Below, one piece after another: positions 8,058-13,718 of a stretch of 33,024 bases of DNA. The position numbers and the translations under genes are program-made. The stretch's first letter is position 1. Every line of letters begins with the position of its first letter. The notes below the pieces were generated by a model. The model did not search any database. It had not been told where the DNA came from and saw only the letters and a program-made list of their open reading frames with translations. The DNA comes from JAWOJB01 sp046484325 (lineage in GTDB: Bacteria > Actinomycetota > Acidimicrobiia > Spongiisociales > ZC4RG35): the NCBI GenBank assembly GCA_046484325.1, contig JAWOJB010000095.1:1-33024 (forward strand), written 5' to 3'.

Positions 8058-8327
8058 TCACGGCTCGGGGGTGTGGATCCCCGTCTCGTGCTCGTAGCAC
8101 CACGCCCAGTGCTCGCCGGGCTCCCGGGACCGGATCACGGGATGCCCGGTTTCCTCCCAGTGGCGCCGGGCATGCCGGTTGGGCGAGTTGTCGCAGCAGC
8201 GGACCCCGCCGCACTCCACGCAGTAGCGGAGGTGGACCCACCGGCCGCCGATCGCCAGGCAGTCGATGCAGCCTCCCTCCGGCATCGGCCCCGTCGCGAG
8301 GTTCTCGAGGTGCACGCACATGCTCAT
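8058..8327 (-). CDS. UBP-type zinc finger (ZnF-UBP) protein
   Basis: This 89-residue protein is one UBP-type zinc finger. Its likely ligands include Cys4, His6, GCIDCL, YCVECG, VRCCDN, and the histidine run NRHARRHWEETGHPV with the conserved aromatic WAWCYEHE. In eukaryotes this domain binds the ubiquitin C-terminus. Bacteria encode it as short stand-alone proteins whose partner is not established. The start codon overlaps the stop of the histidine kinase gene by 4 nt (ATGA), so it is the last gene of a three-gene operon with the REC-flavoprotein and the kinase. From memory, UBP fingers often sit next to thioredoxin-reductase-like flavoproteins, which hints at a common function. The family call is strong; the role is unknown. 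Confidence 0.88.
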   Translation of the reverse strand: MSMCVHLENLATGPMPEGGCIDCLAIGGRWVHLRYCVECGGVRCCDNSPNRHARRHWEETGHPVIRSREPGEHWAWCYEHETGIHTPEP

Positions 8328-9724
8328 GCCGCGTCCTCGGATGGGTCTTCTCCGGTCATCGGGATCTCCACGCGGAACACCGTGCGGCCCGGCTCGGACG
8401 TGAAGCCGATGTCGCCCCGGTGCTCGTGGACCACGATCTCATAGGAGATGCTGAGGCCGAGCCCGGTGCCGGATCCTGGGGGCTTCGTCGTGAAGAACGA
8501 ATCGAAGACCCGGGCCGTCGCCTCGGGCGGGATCCCGGCGCCGTTGTCCTCCACCTCCACGACCAGCGTGTCCTCCTCGCAGAAGACGCGGATCACGATG
8601 ACGCCATCGGTCCGGCCGCTGTCGACGATCGCACAGGCGGCGTTGTCGATGAGGTTGGTCCACACCTGGTTGAGCTCGCTTCCCACCGCCTCGATCGTCG
8701 GGAGGTCCTCGGCGTACTCTCGGACCACCCGGATCCCCTCGAGCCGGTGAGTGAGGAGCAGGAGGGTGTCGTCGATGCCGGTGGTGACATCGACGTCCTG
8801 GACCGGGGCCCGGTCGAGGTAGGCGTAGGACCGAAGGGCCTTGATGATCGCCGACATCCGGCGGGTCCCCTCCTCGACCTGGTGCACGAGCCCCGACACC
8901 TGCCGCTCGACCTGGATGAGGGTGAGCATGGCCGCCGCGTGGTCGCCGCCCGTCGTCAGTATCCGGCGGGCATCGTCGGGCGTGAGCCCGGCCTCGACGA
9001 GCCCGGCGGTGATCCGCCAGCCGTCTTCGATGCCTGAGGCCTGAAGGAGCTCCTCCATCTCGGTCTCGAGGTCGGACCGGGCGAGACCGCCGGGACCGGG
9101 TACGACCTCCCGGGCCCGGCGCCGGAGCTCGTCGAGGAGGGCGGAGGCCCCTTCTTCGAGCCGACCCGTCAGCTCGCGATCGGCTGCCGCCAGTTCTTCG
9201 AGGGCCCGGCGAAGCTGCCCGGCGGCCCGGGCGACCGCGCCGGCCGGGTTGTTGAGCTCGTGGGCGAGCCCGGCCGTCAGCGTCCCCAGCTGGGCCATCC
9301 GGTCCTTCTGGCGCAACTGGGACTCGGTCGCCTCCCATCGCTCGAGCACGACCCCGAAGAGGGCACGGACGGCGGTCGTGCTCGAGTCGAGGAGCGCCTC
9401 GAGCTCGGACCGGGGGATACCGATGAGCTCGGTGTCGGTGAGCGCACGGGCGGTGGAGCTTCGGGGGCTCTCTCGCAGCAACGCCATCTCGCCGATGACC
9501 TCGCCCGGCCCCCGGACCGCCAGCCGCACAGCCCGGTCGCCGGTCTCCTTGAGAATCTCGATCTCGCCGGAGGCGATGACGTAGGCATGGCCCCCCACGT
9601 CGCCCTCGGCGAAGAGCTCGGTCCCAGCGCTCAGGGTGATCGGCTCGGCGCCGCGGCCCAGCAGGTCGAGGTCGTCGTCGGTGAGCCCGGCGAAGAGCGG
9701 AACGGCACGAATCCGCTCGTCCAC
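8324..9724 (-). CDS. Histidine kinase with N-terminal cyclic nucleotide-binding domain
   Basis: This is a 466-residue soluble sensor kinase. Residues 5-115 form a cNMP-binding beta-roll (RAVPLFAGLTDDDL; cassette GEVIGEMALLRESPRSSTARA). Next come a linker helix, an H-box AGLAHELNNP with phospho-acceptor His155, a long helical region with an unusually large insert (about 165-290), and a HATPase domain with N-box WTNLIDNAACAI, G1 VEVEDNGAGIPP, F-box FDSFFTTK and G2 GSGTGLGLS. No membrane segment is seen, so the signal should be cytoplasmic. The start is GTG at 9724, 1 nt after the stop of the REC-flavoprotein gene, which makes that REC domain (Asp62) the natural phosphoryl acceptor. The downstream ZnF-UBP gene overlaps by 4 nt. 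The domain call is firm; the ligand is inferred. Confidence 0.92.
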   Translation of the reverse strand: MDERIRAVPLFAGLTDDDLDLLGRGAEPITLSAGTELFAEGDVGGHAYVIASGEIEILKETGDRAVRLAVRGPGEVIGEMALLRESPRSSTARALTDTELIGIPRSELEALLDSSTTAVRALFGVVLERWEATESQLRQKDRMAQLGTLTAGLAHELNNPAGAVARAAGQLRRALEELAAADRELTGRLEEGASALLDELRRRAREVVPGPGGLARSDLETEMEELLQASGIEDGWRITAGLVEAGLTPDDARRILTTGGDHAAAMLTLIQVERQVSGLVHQVEEGTRRMSAIIKALRSYAYLDRAPVQDVDVTTGIDDTLLLLTHRLEGIRVVREYAEDLPTIEAVGSELNQVWTNLIDNAACAIVDSGRTDGVIVIRVFCEEDTLVVEVEDNGAGIPPEATARVFDSFFTTKPPGSGTGLGLSISYEIVVHEHRGDIGFTSEPGRTVFRVEIPMTGEDPSEDAA

Positions 9725-9725
9725 G

Positions 9726-11387
9726 TCAGACCGTCTCGAGGTACTGGTGGACGAGGCTCACGCATACCGCCCCCTGCCCGACCGCCGATGCCACCCTGCG
9801 AACCACCCCTTCACGCACGTCGCCCGCTGCGAAGATGCCGGGCACGCTGGTCTCCATGAGCATCGGGTCCCGTTCCAGCGGCCACTCCGGCGGCCAGGTG
9901 CCGTCGATCCGAAGGTTCGGCCCGGTCAGCACGAAGCCGCGGAGCGAGCGCCTGACCACCCCATCCAGGAACCCGGAGTGGGGCACCGCCCCCACGAAGA
10001 TGAAGAGCCCGTTGGCCTCGACCTGTTCGTGCGCTCCGGTCGCCCTCTCCTCGACGACGAGGTACTCGAGCCGTCCCTGGCCGCCGGCGCCGGACACGGC
10101 GGCGCCTAGCCGCACGTCGATGTTGTCCGTGGCCCGGATTTTGTCGACCAGGTACTGGGACATGCCGGCCTCGAGCGACGCGCCGCGCACAAGGATGGTG
10201 ACCTGGCCTGCGTACCTCGACAGCATCATCGCCGCCTGCCCGGCGGAGTTCGCCCCCCCGACCACGAACACGTGTTCACCCCGGTAGGTCACGGCCTCGG
10301 ATGGTGCTGCCCCGTAGTACACGCCGGCGCCGACGAGGCCCTCGACCTCGGGCACCCCGAGCCGGCGGATGGTCATCCCGGAGGCGACGATCAGAGCCCG
10401 GCACCCCAGTCGGTGGCCATCGGAGAGGACGACGGTCTTCACCGGGTCGTCGACCTCGATCCCGGTGACGGCGACCGCGGTGAGGATCTCGCCGCCGAAC
10501 TTGAGCGTCTGGTCGCTCGCCCGCTTGGCCAGATCGCTCCCGCTGATCCCCGACGGGAACCCCAGGTAGTTCTCGATCCGCGACGAGGTTCCCGCCTGCC
10601 CTCCGGTCGCCTCGCGCTCCACGACGACGGTCCTCAATCCCTCTGACGCCCCATACACGGCCGCTCCCAGCCCGGCAGGCCCGGCACCCACGATGATCAG
10701 GTCGTAGAAGGGGTTCTTCGCCTCGGTCTGGAGACCCACGAAGCGGGCCAGGCTCAGGGTGTCCGGCCGCTCGAGCCGGGTCCCGTCGGGGAGGAGTACC
10801 AGGGGCAGCCCGGACGCGTCGGTGGCGGCCGCCTCGACGACCGCCTTGGCCTCGGGATCCCGTTCGATGTCCTCGAACCGGTAGGGGACCCGGTTGCGGG
10901 CGAGGAACTCCTTGACGACGTGGGCGGCGGGTGACCACCGGGCGTCGAACACCCGGACCCCCGTATAGGGGCGGGGTGCCGCCGCCCTCCAGTCGTCGAG
11001 CAGCTCGTCGATGACCGGGTACAACCGGTCCTCGGGCGGGTCCCACGGCTTGAGCAGGTAGTGGTCGAGCCCGACCTCGTTGATGGCGGTGATCGCGGCG
11101 TCGGTGTCGGCGTAGGCGGTGAGCAGCACCGTCTTCGCCTCCGGGAACACCTCGCGCGCCCGGAGCAGGAACTCGGTTCCGCTCATCCCGGGCATCCGCT
11201 GATCCACCACGAACACGGCAATGGTGTCGCCCCGGGCTTTGAGGTCGTTGACCGCGTCCAGCGCCTCTGCCCCCGAGGTGGTCCGCACGATCCGGTGCTC
11301 GTCTCCATACCGGGCGCGCAGGTCGTGGGCGACGGCCGCCAGCACCTGCGGGTCGTCGTCGAGCGCGAGAATTGCCGCCTTGGTCAA
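9726..11387 (-). CDS. Response regulator fused to glutaredoxin-like and thioredoxin-reductase-like flavoprotein domains
   Basis: This 553-residue fusion has three parts. Residues 1-130 are a receiver domain with acidic pocket Asp10-12, phospho-acceptor Asp62 (FVVDQRMPGMSG) and Lys113. Residues 142-220 are a glutaredoxin-like fold (VRVFDARWSPAAH, VPYRFEDIERDPEA). Residues 227-553 are a TrxR-like FAD/NAD(P)H module with VGAGPAGLGAA, a second nucleotide site FVVGGANSAGQAA and FAAGDVREG. Fused response regulator/thioredoxin-disulfide reductases are a named protein family. The redox cysteines are absent: the TrxR CxxC position reads YYGAAPSEA and the glutaredoxin position reads RWSPAAH. It may therefore pass electrons or sense redox without a dithiol. 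The TTG start has AGGAGGG upstream. It heads the operon with the kinase and ZnF-UBP. Confidence 0.9.
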   Translation of the reverse strand: MTKAAILALDDDPQVLAAVAHDLRARYGDEHRIVRTTSGAEALDAVNDLKARGDTIAVFVVDQRMPGMSGTEFLLRAREVFPEAKTVLLTAYADTDAAITAINEVGLDHYLLKPWDPPEDRLYPVIDELLDDWRAAAPRPYTGVRVFDARWSPAAHVVKEFLARNRVPYRFEDIERDPEAKAVVEAAATDASGLPLVLLPDGTRLERPDTLSLARFVGLQTEAKNPFYDLIIVGAGPAGLGAAVYGASEGLRTVVVEREATGGQAGTSSRIENYLGFPSGISGSDLAKRASDQTLKFGGEILTAVAVTGIEVDDPVKTVVLSDGHRLGCRALIVASGMTIRRLGVPEVEGLVGAGVYYGAAPSEAVTYRGEHVFVVGGANSAGQAAMMLSRYAGQVTILVRGASLEAGMSQYLVDKIRATDNIDVRLGAAVSGAGGQGRLEYLVVEERATGAHEQVEANGLFIFVGAVPHSGFLDGVVRRSLRGFVLTGPNLRIDGTWPPEWPLERDPMLMETSVPGIFAAGDVREGVVRRVASAVGQGAVCVSLVHQYLETV

Positions 11388-11438
11388 CCGGTCGCTCCCT
11401 CCTGGTGCGGGGCATCGCCTGCCGGCACCTCGACGGCG

Positions 11439-11444
11439 AGCTTA
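11439..11444 (-). promoter_or_regulatory. Candidate -10 box for the REC-flavoprotein/kinase/ZnF-UBP operon
   Basis: TAAGCT on the minus strand lies 51 nt before the TTG start at 11387, and AGGAGGG lies between. The same hexamer appears as a candidate -10 at 17562 and 29546. No -35 match stands out. Confidence 0.3.
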
Positions 11445-11527
11445 GGTCGAGATCGATCGCCGGGTCGGTGCGATCGCCGATCCGCATCACAGATCGGACG
11501 CCCTGCATCTGTCCGGCGCTCGAGGGG

Positions 11528-11533
11528 TAGGTT
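11528..11533 (+). promoter_or_regulatory. Candidate -10 box of a leaderless promoter for the DUF2891 gene
   Basis: TAGGTT ends 7 nt before the GTG start at 11541. That start has no well-spaced Shine-Dalgarno, as expected for a leaderless transcript. Confidence 0.45.
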
Positions 11534-11540
11534 CGAAACG

Positions 11541-12581
11541 GTGGAGACCCGACTCGAGGATCTGGTGGAGTTGTTCGTTCCCCGCACGCTCGCCTTCCTT
11601 GGTCGTGAGTACCCGAACGGGGTCGTGCTGCATCTGACGGACGACACCGATCTGCGGCCGCCCCGGGAGCTGTTTCCGGCGTTCCACGGCTGCTACGACT
11701 GGCACTCCTCGGTTCATTCCCACTGGCAGCTCGTGCGGGTGCTACGGCGGGTTCCCGACTCGGCCCACGCCGGGGCTATCTCGGCGACCATCGATGTGTC
11801 ACTCGCCGAGGACCGGCTGGCGGGCGAACTGGCGACACTGGAACGCGCTGCCTGGTTCGAGCTGCCCTACGGGATGGGCTGGCTGTTGCAGCTGTGCGCC
11901 GAGCTGAGGGAGTGGGACGACCCGGCCGCCCGCCGGTGGGGGAGCGAGCTGGCGTCCCTCGAGCGCCTGGCGGTCGACCGGCTCACCGCCTGGTGCGATC
12001 GCTTGCCGGCGCCCGTACGTAGCGGCGTCCACGGTCAGTCGGCCTTCGCTGCCGGGCTCGTGTTCGATTGGGCTGTGGCGGCGGGGCGCGACGACGCACG
12101 GGAACTCGTCGCCGGGGCCGCCCGCCGGTGGTACCTCGCCGATCGGCGCGCCCCGCTGGCCTACGAGCCATCCGCCGGCGACTTCCTCTCGCCGTCGCTC
12201 GCCGAGGCCGATCTCATGCGGCGGGTGCTGTCACCGACCGATTTCGCCGGGTGGATCGACGGGTTCTTCCCGGCGGGCGACCCTTCACCGGCCGGGATGC
12301 TGGTGCCGCTGCCCCTCGTCGATCCTGCCGACGGGCGACTCGCCCACGTAGCCGGGCTGGTCCCCAGCCGGGCTTGGATGGCGGAGGGGATCGTCTCAGC
12401 CCTGCCCGGAGGGCACCGCTTGCGGGAGCCACTTCTCGAAGTGGCCGCCAGCCATCGGGCCGCGGCCGTCGAGCCCGCTCTCCATCCCGACTACATGGTC
12501 TCGCACTGGGCTCCCACGTTCCTCGTCTATCTCCTCACCGGGAGAGGCCTGGGCCAGCGTCGGCCAGGGGCCCCCGAGTGA
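11541..12581 (+). CDS. DUF2891 family protein
   Basis: This 346-residue protein matches the DUF2891 family, including its signature CYDWHSSVHSHWQLVRVLRR near residues 50-69, which has the Asp/His pattern of an active or metal site. Later conserved blocks are LPYGMGWLLQLCAEL, SGVHGQSAFA, PSAGDFLSPSLAEADLM and MVSHWAPTFLVYLL. It has no signal peptide or membrane segment. The helical, aromatic- and His-rich pattern recalls alpha/alpha-toroid sugar enzymes, but that is inference and no function is established. GTG at 11541 is chosen because the family homology begins right there and a -10 box sits 7 nt upstream. It is divergent from the REC-flavoprotein operon and converges on the ScyD-like remnant with 3 nt between stops. 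Confidence 0.85.
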   Translation: METRLEDLVELFVPRTLAFLGREYPNGVVLHLTDDTDLRPPRELFPAFHGCYDWHSSVHSHWQLVRVLRRVPDSAHAGAISATIDVSLAEDRLAGELATLERAAWFELPYGMGWLLQLCAELREWDDPAARRWGSELASLERLAVDRLTAWCDRLPAPVRSGVHGQSAFAAGLVFDWAVAAGRDDARELVAGAARRWYLADRRAPLAYEPSAGDFLSPSLAEADLMRRVLSPTDFAGWIDGFFPAGDPSPAGMLVPLPLVDPADGRLAHVAGLVPSRAWMAEGIVSALPGGHRLREPLLEVAASHRAAAVEPALHPDYMVSHWAPTFLVYLLTGRGLGQRRPGAPE

Positions 12582-12584
12582 GCC

Positions 12585-12749
12585 TCACCCGTCGAAGCGG
12601 AGCACCGCCCCCACCCCGGGTAAGGCGCTCGCCACGGTGACGTACACCCCGCCGTCGGGACCGACCGCCACGCCGCTCGGGGAGAACAAACCGGTCGCCA
12701 CCGGCGTCCGGGTCCCATCCGGGGCGACCGCCCTCCCCGGCCCATCCAC
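12585..12749 (-). pseudogene. C-terminal remnant of a ScyD/NHL-like beta-propeller protein
   Basis: About 54 codons end at the TGA at 12585. They read as the last blade of a ScyD-family or NHL-type beta-propeller: TPVATGLFSPSGVAVGPDGG, then VYVTVASALPGVGAVLRFDG. Full-length relatives have 300 or more residues, often with a signal peptide; here recognisable homology stops at about 12745, exactly where a 55-nt palindrome begins. The open frame continues through the palindrome, but the residues there do not look like the family. This is best read as the surviving end of a gene whose 5' part was deleted, rather than a small functional protein. A GTG at 12749 is the nearest possible start but has no convincing ribosome site. 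Confidence 0.6.
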
Positions 12750-12795
12750 TGAACTTGAAGCGCCAATATGTGTCGCTCCAAGTGCACTCGATGGG
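12741..12795. repeat. Imperfect 55-nt palindromic (REP-like) element
   Basis: The left arm 12741-12762 and right arm 12774-12795 are inverted copies matching at 18 of 22 positions, separated by an 11-nt loop, CCAATATGTGT. The loop and its flanks are clearly richer in A/T than the surroundings. The element sits between the ScyD-like remnant and the XdhC-YHS gene. It could be a dispersed palindromic repeat, the scar of a small mobile element, or a terminator-like hairpin downstream of the cox operon. No second copy was found in this window. Confidence 0.6.
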
Positions 12796-12829
12796 TGGGC
12801 ACCGGCCGAGCCACACCCCGTCGGCCGAC

Positions 12830-13711
12830 TCAGACGAACGCCGCAGGGTCCCGCTCGAAGGTCTTGAGGCAGCCAGGGGCGCAGAAGAAGTACTCGACCC
12901 CGTCGTGGGTGGTGGACCACCGGGCGGTGGCGGGGTCGACGGTCATCTCGCACACCGGGTCGATCGCTTGGGCAGGCGGGTTCACGGCCACGGCCACTGA
13001 CGGCGCAGCCGTCGACCGCAACGCCACGAGCTCGGCGAGGATCGCCACGGCCACCTCCTGGTGCTCGGTGGGGCCGAGATCGAGGCCGGCGGGCGCGCGC
13101 ACCCTGGCGATGCGGGCTTCGTCGACGCCCTGTTCGCGGAGCCACTCGAACACGTTCGACGCCCGTTTGGCCGAGGCGACCAGCCCGACGTAGGCGGCCT
13201 CGGTGGCGAGGGCCGCCTCGAGCGCGGGCTCGTCGTAATGGCCCTGGGTGGCGACGACGACGAACGAGCCCGGGCCGACGCCCTCGGCCGCCGGGTCGTC
13301 CACCGCCGTCACCCGCCACCCGAGGACCTCGGCCAGGCCGCGCAGGGTGGCGGTCATCGGCGATCGTCCGATCACGTGCAGATGGGGGGCGGGCAGCACC
13401 GGTTCCACGTAGACCTCCATCGCACCCTCGCTGGAGCAGGCCATCGGCACCTGCACCACACCGTCCCGATGGTCGTGCTCGCCGAGCACCAGCAAGCGGC
13501 TGCGGCCGTCGGTCATGGCCCCCAGGGCCTCGGCGACCAGGGTCGGCTCGGCGCAGGCGCCGCCCATCCAGCCTTCGACGGTTCCATCCGGATGGACGAT
13601 CGCCTTCGACCCCACCCTGCCGGACGACGGTCCCCGCCGCCAGGTCACGGTAGCCAGAGCGAAGGGGCGTCCTGCCTCGCGAAGGCGAGCCGCCCGGTCG
13701 ATCGCGTCCAT
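12830..13711 (-). CDS. XdhC/CoxI family protein with C-terminal YHS metal-binding domain
   Basis: This 293-residue protein has an N-terminal XdhC_CoxI domain (FALATVTWRRGPSSGRVGSKA, then GWMGGACAEPTLV with the conserved Cys), an XdhC C-terminal Rossmann domain (HLHVIGRSPMTATLRGLAE, then YVGLVASAKRASNV and APAGLDLGPTEHQEVAVAIL), and a YHS domain at about 250-293 (DPVCEMTVD, then FFCAPGCLKTFERDP) with Cys254, Cys277 and Cys281. XdhC proteins bind and sulfurate the molybdenum cofactor before insertion; YHS domains bind metal ions in copper and other metal proteins. The gene begins 7 nt after the coxL stop, so it belongs to the cox operon. The usual glycine-rich GAGHVG of the Rossmann loop reads IGRSPM here. 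A role in finishing the Mo-Cu site of CO dehydrogenase is inference. Confidence 0.88.
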   Translation of the reverse strand: MDAIDRAARLREAGRPFALATVTWRRGPSSGRVGSKAIVHPDGTVEGWMGGACAEPTLVAEALGAMTDGRSRLLVLGEHDHRDGVVQVPMACSSEGAMEVYVEPVLPAPHLHVIGRSPMTATLRGLAEVLGWRVTAVDDPAAEGVGPGSFVVVATQGHYDEPALEAALATEAAYVGLVASAKRASNVFEWLREQGVDEARIARVRAPAGLDLGPTEHQEVAVAILAELVALRSTAAPSVAVAVNPPAQAIDPVCEMTVDPATARWSTTHDGVEYFFCAPGCLKTFERDPAAFV

Positions 13712-13718
13712 CAGCCGG

